Notes: a model not told the origin generated them from the sequence alone. A DNA stretch of 64,000 nucleotides from Elusimicrobiota bacterium (GCA_016928195.1 JAFGLF010000044.1:310001-374000); one strand, 5' to 3'; counted from the first letter of the stretch, positions 25,301 through 33,996 are shown. Program-made: numbers and translations.

Positions 25301-26023
25301 TTCTACCTCGAAATTGGAATAAACATTTTTCACGTCATCATGCTCTTCCAACTCATCCGCAAGTTCAATCATCTTTCTGGCATTATCGCCGGAAAGGGTA
25401 ATATATGTTGACGGCATCATTGTATTTTCTGCTACTGCAATCTGAATTTTTTTGTCTTCCACTGCCTTTTTTACTTTTTCAAAATCGGCAGATTGGGTAA
25501 AAATTTCATATAGATTTTCATCATCACTTTTTATATCATCAGCACCGCTGTCTAATGCAATGTTCATTATCTCATCTTCTTTAACTTTTGATTTTTCGAC
25601 TGCAATATACCCCCTGGGCTGAAACATCCAGCTCACACAGCCCGATTCTCCGAGATTACCGCCATGCGACGAAAATATCTTTTTTATCTCGGAATGAGTT
25701 CTGTTCTTACTATCAGTAGTAACCTCAACCATAACGGCGATGCCGCCCGGACCATACCCTTCATAGACAAGCTCTTCATAGGTTACACCCGGTAACTCTC
25801 CGGTACCGCGCTGTATTGCTTTTTTCACATTATCGGCCGGCATATTAGCTGCTTTAGCATCATCCATTGCTCTTCTTAATCTGGGATTGTGTTCCGGATT
25901 ACCACCCCCTTGCTTTGCAGAAATAGTCAACTCCCTGATAATTTTTGTAAAAGCTTTTCCTCTTTTGGCATCGATAGCCGCTTTTTTATGTTTTATTCCG
26001 GCCCATTTTGAATGTCCTGACAT
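25280..26023 (-). CDS. YebC/PmpR family protein
   Basis: This 247-residue protein belongs to the YebC/PmpR/TACO1 family, linked to transcription regulation and, more recently, to translation of difficult sequences. It begins SGHSKWAGIKHKKAAIDAKRGKAF. Next come RLRRAMDDAKAANMPADNV, the acidic GPGGIAVMVE block and GGNLGESGCVSWMF. It ends with LEEHDDVKNVYSNF plus a six-residue tail (EDANGRK) encoded by the ATTCGCG repeat. The start follows GGAGGG. It is the first gene of yebC-ruvC-ruvA-ruvB. Confidence 0.94.
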   Translation of the reverse strand: MSGHSKWAGIKHKKAAIDAKRGKAFTKIIRELTISAKQGGGNPEHNPRLRRAMDDAKAANMPADNVKKAIQRGTGELPGVTYEELVYEGYGPGGIAVMVEVTTDSKNRTHSEIKKIFSSHGGNLGESGCVSWMFQPRGYIAVEKSKVKEDEIMNIALDSGADDIKSDDENLYEIFTQSADFEKVKKAVEDKKIQIAVAENTMMPSTYITLSGDNARKMIELADELEEHDDVKNVYSNFEVEDANGRK

Positions 26024-26045
26024 ACTAATCCCTCCATCAAAATTA

Positions 26046-28070
26046 TTACTTTACCCCTCTCATTATATTATGCAAGTTCTTTTTTGCAAGTTCAAAATCC
26101 GGGTCGATACTAAGTGCCTTTTTATAACATTCTACCGCCTCGCTAGCACGATTTAACCTCATATTGACATAGCCGAGATTATTCCAAATATCCTTGTTCA
26201 AAGGACTGATATAAACTGCACGGCGGTAGATATGTCTTGCTTTCTCATATTCTTTTGTAAAAAGATAAACATTGCCCAATCCCATAACCGCTTCAAGAGA
26301 AAACGGATTTATAAAAATTGCTTTCTTATAATTATCCATAGCATCAGCATATTCCTCTCTTTGAGCATGCATGGTTGCGGAATTGAAATATAATTCGTCA
26401 TAGCCGGGATTTGCCGCTTTTGCTTCAGTGTACGCCCAAAGTGATTTTTTCTGGTATTCATCCATTTGTTTAAAAGCATTTATGCTTTTAAACATAGCGG
26501 CTTTTCTGGCATAGGCATTACCGAGCTCATAATTATTATTAACCTCTAATCTCCGGAGCCGGTGCGCCTTTTCTAAAAACGGAATTGCCTGGTCTATAGA
26601 CACGTTATGCCTTTTGGAAAGTTTAAATCCGGTGAAATAATTTTTTTCCGAGAAAAATATTACGGTATATCTTACTATCAAAACCGCGGAAAGCAAAATA
26701 AAAACCATGGAAATTATTTTAGTTTTTAAATTATGTTCTATAACTTTTTTTCCGGATGAACCAAGGCCGGCTAAAATACCTATCAATAACCAGAAGAAAA
26801 AACCCGGAATAACAAAATAAAATGTAACATTTATTATATTATCGACAAGCATGCCTATTAGTCCGGCAAAGATACCTACAGCGAGTACTTTTTGAAAATC
26901 ACCTCTCTGGTTCTTCAGCTGATGTATCCCAAACTTAATAATACAAAAAATAAACCATAAAAATATACCAAGTCCCGCAATTCCCATCTGGGAAAGATTT
27001 TCAAGTACAATATTATGTGCATTGTTTGCATGAGTTCTCTGGGTTAATTTTGGATGAATTAAATACCTTTGCTGATAAAAAGGATAAAGCATCTCAAACA
27101 AACCCCAACCGCTTCCAAAAACCGGATTTTGTTTTGCTATATCCCATGCAGATGCCCATATCAGAAACCTCTGGTATGCAGCAGCACCGGATTTCTCTAT
27201 ACTGAATATACTGGAAACCCTGTTAAATACATACGACCCGAACGGTTTTGTTTTTCCATGCCAGCTTGCCGGAATAAACATGACAAGAATCAGAATCAGC
27301 ATTATTCCCAGAAGCCACTTTTTTGCAGCTAAAATTTTTTCTCTGAACATATAAGCAACAATAACAAAAGCCACGCCTAAACCAAGCCAGGAAGATCTTG
27401 CCATAGTGCAAAATAACGCCAAAACCATATCGGCTATCAAAACAATATACAGGAATTTTTCATAGGACGATCTGGTAAAAATAAAAGAAGCAAATGAAAG
27501 AGGTATCATAAGGACCAGAAAACTTGATATAAAAACAGGATTACCGAATGTAGATACACATCTTTTAATTCCGTAAGGATTCACTATTTTATCCCATATC
27601 GGTTCTATGTCAAAATACTGCATAACCGCATATGTACTTGCAATAAACGCCACAAGGTATGAAAGGAAAAGAACAATTTTTATTGTTTTTTCATCTCTTA
27701 TGAGGTTAACCGCTATATAATACGCAAGAATACAATTAATAATTATATAAAGGTTATTTCTTAATCCTTCCGACCAGATTGCCGTAAAATATCCCGGGAT
27801 TTTTCCGAAACCCGGCACCTCGTAATGTACAAAAAATGCCAATATAAACGAAAAAACCGTAATCCCCAAAAAAACCAAAATTGGAATATCGAGATCCGTT
27901 CTGTAAAAAGTTAATCTGCCTTTTTTAAAAGAATTTACAAGGAATATCGCAAAGATTAAAAGAAGTGAAATATACAGAATTGTTCCCTGTATAATATAAG
28001 GGTTTCTGGTTACGTTCGTAAAAAAAACAAGCGGACAAACAAGAACAGCAATATACAGTATATTTTTCAC
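26046..28070 (-). CDS. O-antigen ligase-like membrane protein with C-terminal TPRs
   Basis: This 674-residue protein has about 12 hydrophobic segments in residues 5-470. A Wzy/O-antigen-ligase region (FGSGWGLFEMLYPFYQQRY and HANNAHNIVLENLSQMG, about 325-365) carries the conserved histidines near the large periplasmic loop. The C-terminal 170 residues are tetratricopeptide repeats (NSATMHAQREEYADAMDNY, GLGNVYLFTKEYEKARH, NLGYVNMRLNRASEAVECY). Such proteins polymerise or ligate glycans, or attach glycans to pilins. The start is GTG after AAGGTG. The adjacent upstream gene at 28085 has the same architecture, so the pair is probably a duplication with specialised substrates. Confidence 0.8.
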   Translation of the reverse strand: MKNILYIAVLVCPLVFFTNVTRNPYIIQGTILYISLLLIFAIFLVNSFKKGRLTFYRTDLDIPILVFLGITVFSFILAFFVHYEVPGFGKIPGYFTAIWSEGLRNNLYIIINCILAYYIAVNLIRDEKTIKIVLFLSYLVAFIASTYAVMQYFDIEPIWDKIVNPYGIKRCVSTFGNPVFISSFLVLMIPLSFASFIFTRSSYEKFLYIVLIADMVLALFCTMARSSWLGLGVAFVIVAYMFREKILAAKKWLLGIMLILILVMFIPASWHGKTKPFGSYVFNRVSSIFSIEKSGAAAYQRFLIWASAWDIAKQNPVFGSGWGLFEMLYPFYQQRYLIHPKLTQRTHANNAHNIVLENLSQMGIAGLGIFLWFIFCIIKFGIHQLKNQRGDFQKVLAVGIFAGLIGMLVDNIINVTFYFVIPGFFFWLLIGILAGLGSSGKKVIEHNLKTKIISMVFILLSAVLIVRYTVIFFSEKNYFTGFKLSKRHNVSIDQAIPFLEKAHRLRRLEVNNNYELGNAYARKAAMFKSINAFKQMDEYQKKSLWAYTEAKAANPGYDELYFNSATMHAQREEYADAMDNYKKAIFINPFSLEAVMGLGNVYLFTKEYEKARHIYRRAVYISPLNKDIWNNLGYVNMRLNRASEAVECYKKALSIDPDFELAKKNLHNIMRGVK

Positions 28071-28084
28071 ACAACACCTTTTAT

Positions 28085-30343
28085 TTACTTTACAGCACCC
28101 GGATCAATCTGCCTCAGTCTGTTTAACAATATCTGGGATTGTTTATTATTGCCTGTTGCCTTATATAACCTGATAAGGTTTTTTAAGGCTCCTTTATTGT
28201 TCGGGTCCATATCTCTTAAAACTTTTATATACATTGTCTGGGCCGCAAATATTTTGCCCTGGGCATAATAAATATTTCCGAGATTCAACCACGCTTCAGG
28301 TTTCAATGTATACTCCCTGACACCTAGGTCATAAGACTCTATGGTGTCGCTGGTAAGATGATTATAATAATAATACCAGTCGTTTCTGGCAATATACCTT
28401 TTAAACGTATCCTCAGCCTCTTTCCATTTACCCAGTTGCGCATAAGCCATACCCAATTGCTGGTATGTTCTTTCAAATACCGGGTCTAATTTTTGATACC
28501 TTCTGAAATAGTCAATAGCATCCTGCCATCTGCCCAACTTGGAATAAACTGTTCCCATCTGCATGAAAATCTGGACATAGTTAGGGGCAAGTTTTACTAC
28601 GTCCTCATATTTCTTTAAAACTCTTTCAGCATCAACCCTGCCTTTCTTCCCGGCATCTATACCGGTCCACGGGATATCGGTTTCTTTATCACCCCATTCG
28701 GGATGGTAACTTCTGTTATTATCCCACCGGTCATTAAAAACATTCCCTGTAAAGTAATGTGTCATTACGAAATCAGGATTATATTTTATAACTATATTGT
28801 AGTTTCTTAGTGCTTCCGACCATTCACCTCTCTTGGAATGGAAAATTGCAATATTATGATGTCTGTCTGCCACAAAAAATCCCCAGAAATATTTTATAAA
28901 ATACAGACATATAATAATAAGCACTATCTGTATGGCAGACATAAATTTCGGTTTTTGCCCTGCTGACTCGGATTTAGTTTCCGGTATTTGCGGAAGCGAA
29001 AGTATTCCCATCATTCCAAGTGCAAGCCAGAAAATAACACCTTCCGAAACAAACCTCATGCTTACACACATGGAATTATGGGCAAGCTGTGAAATAAATC
29101 CTGATGAAAAACCTATTAAACCGTGAATAACAAATTTTGACTGCGGCGGCAGTGTCTTAAGCCGTTTTACTACGGCAGTTAAAAAGGTTATAATCAATAA
29201 AACTAAAAATCCAAATCCTATAATTCCTTCATCATACAGCACTTCTATAAATTCGTTTTCAGGATGGTCGCTTTCAGTATTGGAACGGCCCTCCAGCTGG
29301 ATTACCTCCGGACGCCTATATGCAGGATAAACCGCCTTGAATGACCCCACACCTGTTCCTATAAGAGGGTGCAATGCTCTTCTTATCGGGCTTTTCCATT
29401 TAAGCGGGGAACGGTCATACAAATAAGAACCCGGCTGCGGGGTTCTGTTCAGCATCTCCCATGTCGAGAGCCATGTTGCTGTCCTGAATCTTACCGAATC
29501 AATTCTCTGCATGGTAAAATATGTAACACCCAAAACCATTGCGGAAAATACAGCCAGTGACATTCCAAGCATGATTTTTCTGATTGTTTCTTTCTTACCA
29601 TGAGACAAAAATGCAACCGCAAAAAAGGAAAACACAATTACACCCACTGAATAACCTATCCAGACAGCTTTTGAATATGTAAATATAATACAAAAAACCG
29701 TCATGATATAAAACATAATCATGAACTTCGAAAACCTCATAAACACAAAGGACAGTATAACCGGAGCAATAACGAGCAGATAGTCGCCAAAAAAGTTAGG
29801 ATTGCCGAAAGTGGAAAAAATCCGCCGTGCAAAGGCCTGTCTCCATATAAAAGGATCAAGCCCTATAGCAGGATTTGGAGGATAGAACCTATTATCCAAA
29901 AACTGCACGACTCCGTATACCACTGACACAAAAGCACCTGCAAGAACCCAGTTAACAAGACGTTTCTGGTCTTTTTCGGTTCTAAACTCGGAAATTACTA
30001 CAAAGAAAAGTGTAATATAAAAAATTCTCCTTGTAAATTCATCCATAGTTCCGAACCAATTTTTCAAAGGTGAAATGGACATGGAGAATATCGTTGAAAT
30101 CAATACAAGTATAACGGGAAGAATTAAATGGAATGAGCCTTTCGGGAATGGATCTTTCCATGTTTCAATCAGTTTTACAAGCAATGCGGTAAGCAGAATC
30201 GTCCCGCCGATCTGGCAGATTGTAATCTTTATCTGGCAGGAATCATAGGTTCTCAGATAGAACGCTACCGCCATTAAAAAATAGAAAACAGGAGTAAAGT
30301 AGAGCAGGATTTTCTGACAAATATCGACGATTCTTTTATTCAT
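28085..30343 (-). CDS. O-antigen ligase-like membrane protein with C-terminal TPRs (paralogue)
   Basis: This 752-residue protein has the same layout as its downstream neighbour: about 12 membrane segments in residues 10-475, a ligase-type loop (LIGTGVGSFKAVYPAYRRPEV and SDHPENEFIEVLYDEGIIGF, about 325-375) and TPRs from about 500 (NIAIFHSKRGEWSEALRNY, GTVYSKLGRWQDAIDYF, GMAYAQLGKWKEAEDTF). SDHPENE is the equivalent of the histidine/asparagine motif of Wzy_C proteins. It lies 14 bases upstream of the paralogue, implying one transcript. No glycosyltransferases are nearby, so the glycan substrate is unknown. Confidence 0.8.
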   Translation of the reverse strand: MNKRIVDICQKILLYFTPVFYFLMAVAFYLRTYDSCQIKITICQIGGTILLTALLVKLIETWKDPFPKGSFHLILPVILVLISTIFSMSISPLKNWFGTMDEFTRRIFYITLFFVVISEFRTEKDQKRLVNWVLAGAFVSVVYGVVQFLDNRFYPPNPAIGLDPFIWRQAFARRIFSTFGNPNFFGDYLLVIAPVILSFVFMRFSKFMIMFYIMTVFCIIFTYSKAVWIGYSVGVIVFSFFAVAFLSHGKKETIRKIMLGMSLAVFSAMVLGVTYFTMQRIDSVRFRTATWLSTWEMLNRTPQPGSYLYDRSPLKWKSPIRRALHPLIGTGVGSFKAVYPAYRRPEVIQLEGRSNTESDHPENEFIEVLYDEGIIGFGFLVLLIITFLTAVVKRLKTLPPQSKFVIHGLIGFSSGFISQLAHNSMCVSMRFVSEGVIFWLALGMMGILSLPQIPETKSESAGQKPKFMSAIQIVLIIICLYFIKYFWGFFVADRHHNIAIFHSKRGEWSEALRNYNIVIKYNPDFVMTHYFTGNVFNDRWDNNRSYHPEWGDKETDIPWTGIDAGKKGRVDAERVLKKYEDVVKLAPNYVQIFMQMGTVYSKLGRWQDAIDYFRRYQKLDPVFERTYQQLGMAYAQLGKWKEAEDTFKRYIARNDWYYYYNHLTSDTIESYDLGVREYTLKPEAWLNLGNIYYAQGKIFAAQTMYIKVLRDMDPNNKGALKNLIRLYKATGNNKQSQILLNRLRQIDPGAVK

Positions 30344-30344
30344 A

Positions 30345-30445
30345 CAGTAAACCTGATAACAGCGATGAAACTAACGATAACAGCGATAGAACATATTCAG
30401 CAGTATCGCTGTAATCTTTTCCTTTTATCACTGTAATTGTATTCT
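30345..30445. repeat. GATAACAGCGAT / ATCACTGTAAT inverted repeat
   Basis: CTGATAACAGCGATGAAACTAACGATAACAGCGAT is mirrored by AGTATCGCTGTAATC and TTATCACTGTAATTG. The same family is seen at 1785-1870 and 38780-38876. Confidence 0.65.
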
Positions 30446-30451
30446 TATAAA

Positions 30452-30471
30452 GCCGGCGAGTGGGTTCGAAC
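30452..30471 (-). pseudogene. 3' fragment of a tRNA, downstream of tRNA-Thr
   Basis: On the minus strand this reads GTTCGAACCCACTCGCCGGC, closely resembling the T-arm and acceptor of the intact tRNA-Thr at 30492 (GTTCGAGTCCACTCATCGGC). Only the 3' part is present. Confidence 0.55.
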
Positions 30472-30475
30472 TTCA

Positions 30476-30576
30476 CCCCGCACCTTATCAGAGCCGATGA
30501 GTGGACTCGAACCACCAACCTATCGCTTACGAAGCGATTGCTCTGCCGTTGAGCTACATCGGCATAAGGTGCGGGG
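30476..30576. repeat. 13-bp inverted repeat enclosing tRNA-Thr
   Basis: CCCCGCACCTTAT (30476-30488) and ATAAGGTGCGGGG (30564-30576) are perfect complements. One arm touches the tRNA 5' end directly. The other is separated from the discriminator base by three bases, so the precursor acceptor stem could extend by 13 base pairs. Confidence 0.85.
30492..30563 (-). tRNA. tRNA-Thr (CGU)
   Basis: A 72-nt cloverleaf: acceptor GCCGATG/CATCGGC, anticodon stem ATCGC/GCGAT, loop TTCGTAA (anticodon CGT), T-arm TGGTGGTTCGAGTCCACT, discriminator T. It is immediately flanked by the inverted repeat described at 30476-30576. Confidence 0.95.
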
Positions 30577-30579
30577 CAA

Positions 30580-30605
30580 GCCGACCTATCGTTTGCTACA
30601 TCGGC
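30580..30605 (-). pseudogene. Internally deleted tRNA-Thr remnant
   Basis: On the minus strand, GCCGATGTAGC (identical to the 5' end of tRNA-Thr CGU) is joined by AAA to CGATAGGTCGGC, which resembles the 3' side of the anticodon arm of the same tRNA. The ends GCCGA and TCGGC can pair. It is too short to be a tRNA. Confidence 0.55.
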
Positions 30606-30618
30606 ATTACAAAAAAAA

Positions 30619-30691
30619 TGCCACGGGACGGAATCGAACCGCCGACACGTTGATTTTCAGTCAACTGCTCTACCGACTGAGCTACCGTGGC
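30619..30691 (-). tRNA. tRNA-Phe (GAA)
   Basis: A 73-nt cloverleaf: acceptor GCCACGG/CCGTGGC, anticodon stem GTTGA/TCAAC, loop CTGAAAA (anticodon GAA), T-arm with GGTTCGATTCC, discriminator A. A consensus promoter lies 15 bases upstream. Confidence 0.96.
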
Positions 30692-30705
30692 ATTATTATC
30701 ATGTT

Positions 30706-30733
30706 ATTATATATTTTTTTAGATAATTGTCAA
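30706..30733 (-). promoter_or_regulatory. Consensus promoter for tRNA-Phe and tRNA-Thr
   Basis: TTGACA (30728-30733), 16-base spacer and TATAAT (30706-30711) on the minus strand, placing initiation just upstream of the tRNA 5' end at 30691. Confidence 0.85.
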
Positions 30734-30816
30734 GAAGATTTGGGATCTTGGTTAATTTAGGATCCGTGGTTTGGTACGGCAGTAAAGGATATAAAATGAT
30801 TACAGCTATATAAAAG

Positions 30817-32913
30817 CTAAAATTTGCCGCTTATTGAAAATTCATATACAAATCCGGGCATTGGCAAGGGTAGCCCGATCCCGTTACGGGCCCCTGCAAT
30901 GCGGTAATCCTTATCAGTAATATTCGTAGCTTTGAACTGCAATGTCAGGTCTTTAATATAATATGTCATAGCTGTATCCAGTATCATCACACACGGCAGA
31001 GATATTTCCCGGGTAGCTGTTGGAGTATTACTAGCAGCCAATGCTGTTACCTCTGTTGTCTCAACTGAAGTTAAATACCGTCCCCATAAAGCCACATCCA
31101 GAGTTTTCACAGGTTTCAGAGTCAATCCATAACGAAATATATTCTCCGGAATATCTTTTATTTGTCCATTCTGCAGAAGGCTCGAGCTGGTCCTGCCCTC
31201 TACAGGAAAGGCCGAACTCCAGCTCCCTTCAAGCTTAGCTAACTTGTGAATGTCATATTTTGCAACCAACTCCATACCGCGGTACTGGCTATCCCCGACG
31301 TTTTCATAGGTAAAAATGTTATCTCGAACAACATTGCTGATCAGTCCTGATACTTTAGATTGATAAAAATCCGCACTGAGCAACAGTTTATTGGTATTGT
31401 ATTCAAAAATTAAGTCACAATTCCTTGATTCTTCCGGATCAATGTCCGGTGCTCCTAAATACTGGCCGGTAGAGCTCTTGTTAGTATGTATCCATTGAGG
31501 TGCAAAATAAGATGAATTGTACATGAGTTTAACAATTAAATTCTGCATGGTAGTATACACAACAGCAGCACGCGGAGTAAACTGAGGGTCCGCACGGTCT
31601 TCAAAAGTATCATACCGGCCCCCCAGTGTAATAGTCATGGGCTGGTTAACCTTCCACTCGGCCTGGACGAGATAACCGCCTATCAGCCATGACCCTTTAG
31701 GTCCCTGGGAATCCGGATCAATGATGATCTCAGGACTAACGACTGTCGTTGTGTCCGTTACCACATTATTAACATCTGTTCGTAAGAAAGCGGCCCTGAG
31801 AAAGTCAATTCCGGTAATGAGGTTAAGGTCATCCCTAATATCTTTTTCATAAAAAACCTTTAAGCCCGCTATGTTATGCTCATTTAAAGAACCGCTGCGC
31901 CTTCCATACGGAGGGAAGAGGTCGGCTCCAGCAATGTGCACAGACTGGTCCCAATATCCGATATAAGTAATATGCGGATTCAAAGATAATTTTGCTCCGT
32001 TATCCAAATAAAATGTATATTTATAATCTGCAAGGAAGTTTTGTTCGTTATAACGCGGATGCAGAGGCTCAACTGACAGGTCGTAGGTGGTGTAGAGCGT
32101 TCTGGGAATGACTCGTTCCGTATGTTCCATTCGCATCATAAGAGATGTATTCTTGGTGTTTACAGTTCCTACAGCCGACCAGTTTTCCGGGTATCTATTA
32201 CAGTAAACAACTCCGTCCCGGGCCGGCTGACCTGAAGGAACGGGATTTTCAGATGCAGGGACATCGACCTCGGTGCCGTCTGTGTCAACCACTGTCACAT
32301 TCCATAAAATATCCATATCATCTTTTTTTCTTCCATAAGTAACACTGCTCTCGTATCCTTCGGAACCGACTTCGACTTTGACAAGAGTGCCGTCGATTTC
32401 AGCACCTTTTTTTGTGATGATATTTATAACCCCTAAAAGTGCTCCGGCACCGTACAGGGCCGAACCTCCGCCTCGGACAAACTCAATACGTTCAACCGCG
32501 TCCATCCCTATAAACTGGTCTATATTATATCTGCCTAAAAACAACCCGTTCATTCGGTGGCCGTTTACAAGAATTAAAACCTTGTTGGTAGTGCTGGAAA
32601 AAGCTCCGCGCACAGCCGGTACTACTTCATTGAGGTCAGCAAGAGGCTCAAAACCCGGAACATCTTCCAGTACTTCGCTCAAACGGCGATAACCACGCTT
32701 TTGGATTTCCTCTTTGGTAACTAATGTAATGGGAGATGGAGCTTGAGATATCTTTTGTTCCCTTAATGTGGAGGTAATAACCATCGGGATTTCCATGAAC
32801 AACAACTCTTCCTCTGATTCTATTTTGTCTGCCTCCCACTCAGCTAATGATACGTGCAGCGATAACACATTCATAATAAAGGCAACTAATAAAAACAATA
32901 ACGATTTTCTCAT
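30817..32913 (-). CDS. TonB-dependent outer-membrane receptor
   Basis: This 698-residue protein has a signal peptide (about 1-24, SLLFLLVAFIMNVLSLHVSLA). A plug domain spans about 42-165: ITLVTKEEIQKRGYRRLSEV, RGAFSSTTNKVLILVNG, VERIEFVRGGGSALYG and GVINIITKKG. A 22-strand-type barrel follows and ends with the aromatic residue of YEFSISGKF, the usual assembly signal. It would import a siderophore, vitamin or other large ligand using TonB energy. The ligand cannot be read from the sequence. No exbB/exbD/tonB or metal-transport genes are adjacent. The start follows GGAGGT. Its leader is the end of a tRNA-associated repeat. Confidence 0.9.
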   Translation of the reverse strand: MRKSLLFLLVAFIMNVLSLHVSLAEWEADKIESEEELLFMEIPMVITSTLREQKISQAPSPITLVTKEEIQKRGYRRLSEVLEDVPGFEPLADLNEVVPAVRGAFSSTTNKVLILVNGHRMNGLFLGRYNIDQFIGMDAVERIEFVRGGGSALYGAGALLGVINIITKKGAEIDGTLVKVEVGSEGYESSVTYGRKKDDMDILWNVTVVDTDGTEVDVPASENPVPSGQPARDGVVYCNRYPENWSAVGTVNTKNTSLMMRMEHTERVIPRTLYTTYDLSVEPLHPRYNEQNFLADYKYTFYLDNGAKLSLNPHITYIGYWDQSVHIAGADLFPPYGRRSGSLNEHNIAGLKVFYEKDIRDDLNLITGIDFLRAAFLRTDVNNVVTDTTTVVSPEIIIDPDSQGPKGSWLIGGYLVQAEWKVNQPMTITLGGRYDTFEDRADPQFTPRAAVVYTTMQNLIVKLMYNSSYFAPQWIHTNKSSTGQYLGAPDIDPEESRNCDLIFEYNTNKLLLSADFYQSKVSGLISNVVRDNIFTYENVGDSQYRGMELVAKYDIHKLAKLEGSWSSAFPVEGRTSSSLLQNGQIKDIPENIFRYGLTLKPVKTLDVALWGRYLTSVETTEVTALAASNTPTATREISLPCVMILDTAMTYYIKDLTLQFKATNITDKDYRIAGARNGIGLPLPMPGFVYEFSISGKF

Positions 32914-32927
32914 CGTTTACCTCCAAT

Positions 32928-33168
32928 AAGCAGTTTGCTCACTTCCCTCTTCGCTTCATTTCATTTCGCTTCGGAGGGAGAGAGATTCGGTCACAAGTTG
33001 CTTCACTGACGTTCAGCACTCGCGACCCCGCCTCGCCGTCTTCGCCTGTCCGATGTTAATCGGACAACTCAGACATGGCTCCGGCTTTCGAATCTTCACG
33101 TGAGCAAAGCAGTTTGCTCACTTCCCTCTTCGCTTCATTTCATTTCGCTTCGGAGGGAGAGAGATTCG
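32928..33168 (-). mobile_element. tRNA-Ser-associated structured element, copy A
   Basis: A 62-nt direct repeat (32928-32989 and 33107-33168) contains the 3' part of tRNA-Ser (from CGAATC in the T-loop onward) plus its trailer. It flanks a 117-nt unique core. The core carries a 25-nt block (33023-33047) and a 29-nt block (33066-33094), both identical to copy B at 38877-39060. It also has a 7-bp hairpin (33048-33065), and a 9-bp hairpin (33100-33121) that runs into the second repeat. The layout matches an att-flanked island reduced to about 180 bp. No integrase or reading frame is present, so mobility is inference. Confidence 0.6.
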
Positions 33169-33241
33169 AACTCTCGATACCGCTTTTCAACGGTATAGCG
33201 GTTTAGCAAACCGCCGCCCTAGGCCACTAGGCGACCCCTCC
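33151..33241 (-). tRNA. tRNA-Ser (GCU)
   Basis: A 91-nt class II tRNA: acceptor GGAGGGG/TCCCTCC, anticodon stem GCGGT/ACCGC, loop TTGCTAA (anticodon GCT), long variable arm (ACCGTTGAAAAGCGGT) and T-arm GAGAG-TTCGAAT-CTCTC, with discriminator G. Its 3' 18 bases are duplicated at 32972-32989. Confidence 0.95.
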
Positions 33242-33316
33242 AAATAAAGGCAGAATTAAGAGTTAAGCGTTAATCCCGATGAATCGGGATCTCCGCTACG
33301 CTATGAGAATTAAGAA

Positions 33317-33898
33317 CTATTTTACGAAGACCATGTAGAAAAATAGAAAAACTATAAAAAGAAAAATATTAAGACTGACTTCACTTAAAAAACCTGCTTT
33401 ATAATCAGGTTTTTTTTGGTCAGCACCTTTATAGCCCTTTAATTTTGGGATAAAACTTCCGGTTGAAGATTTATACTCAGAATAAGCATCGCCAAATTTA
33501 GACTGTAAAAACCTTTCTTCATAGGGTATTATAACTGTATATAAAAAAATATATTTTATAACAAGTATCATATAAATATACCATTCATTTAAAGCTATTG
33601 TAACTCCCATACTGACAATAAGATTACCCAGGTAAAGCGGATTTCTGATATAGGCATACGGGCCGGAAGTACATAAAAAGTCTGCTTCTATTTTTGTGAC
33701 AGTATGCCTGCCTAAAAGATGGCCGGCAGAATATGTTCTTAGCGATTGCCCTATTATAACAAAAATAATACCTGTAACGAAAAAAGATAAAGAAGTAACA
33801 CCGTCCAGATAAAATTTTAACCCTGCAGCAATCACTAGGGCACTTATTCTATAATACCTGCGGGTTGCAAATATAAATTTGGAAAACTCGTTATTCAT
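33317..33898 (-). CDS. Isoprenylcysteine carboxyl methyltransferase-like membrane protein
   Basis: This 193-residue protein starts at MNNEFSKFIF (33898). The frame runs on upstream through tRNA-Ser, which is not coding. It has four to five transmembrane helices. The ICMT/PEMT-type SAM-binding signature is seen in SGPYAYIRNPLYLGNLIVS (about 93-111) and PYEERFLQSKFGDAYSEYKS (about 140-160). Bacterial members methylate small or lipid substrates; the actual substrate is unknown. It lies between two tRNA-Ser genes on the same strand, so it is probably co-transcribed with them. Confidence 0.85.
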   Translation of the reverse strand: MNNEFSKFIFATRRYYRISALVIAAGLKFYLDGVTSLSFFVTGIIFVIIGQSLRTYSAGHLLGRHTVTKIEADFLCTSGPYAYIRNPLYLGNLIVSMGVTIALNEWYIYMILVIKYIFLYTVIIPYEERFLQSKFGDAYSEYKSSTGSFIPKLKGYKGADQKKPDYKAGFLSEVSLNIFLFIVFLFFYMVFVK

Positions 33899-33908
33899 AA
33901 CTTTTAAA

Positions 33909-33996
33909 CGGAAGGAGCAGGATTCGAACCTGCGGTCCACGTAAAGCGGACTCCGGTTTTCAAGACCGGTGCAATCAACCACTCTGCCATCCTTCC
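33909..33996 (-). tRNA. tRNA-Ser (UGA)
   Basis: An 88-nt class II tRNA: acceptor GGAAGGA/TCCTTCC, anticodon stem CCGGT/ACCGG, loop CTTGAAA (anticodon TGA), long variable arm GTCCGCTTTACGTGGAC and T-arm GCAGGTTCGAATCCTGC. It lies between the GIY-YIG gene and the methyltransferase gene. Confidence 0.95.

Noticed and set aside
32928-33168. Insertion sequence
   Set aside because: No transposase or reading frame is present and the flanking repeats are tRNA-derived, so a conventional IS is not supported.
33394-33420. Terminator-like hairpin with T-run on the plus strand
   Set aside because: It lies inside the methyltransferase coding sequence and opposite to transcription, with no plus-strand gene upstream to terminate.
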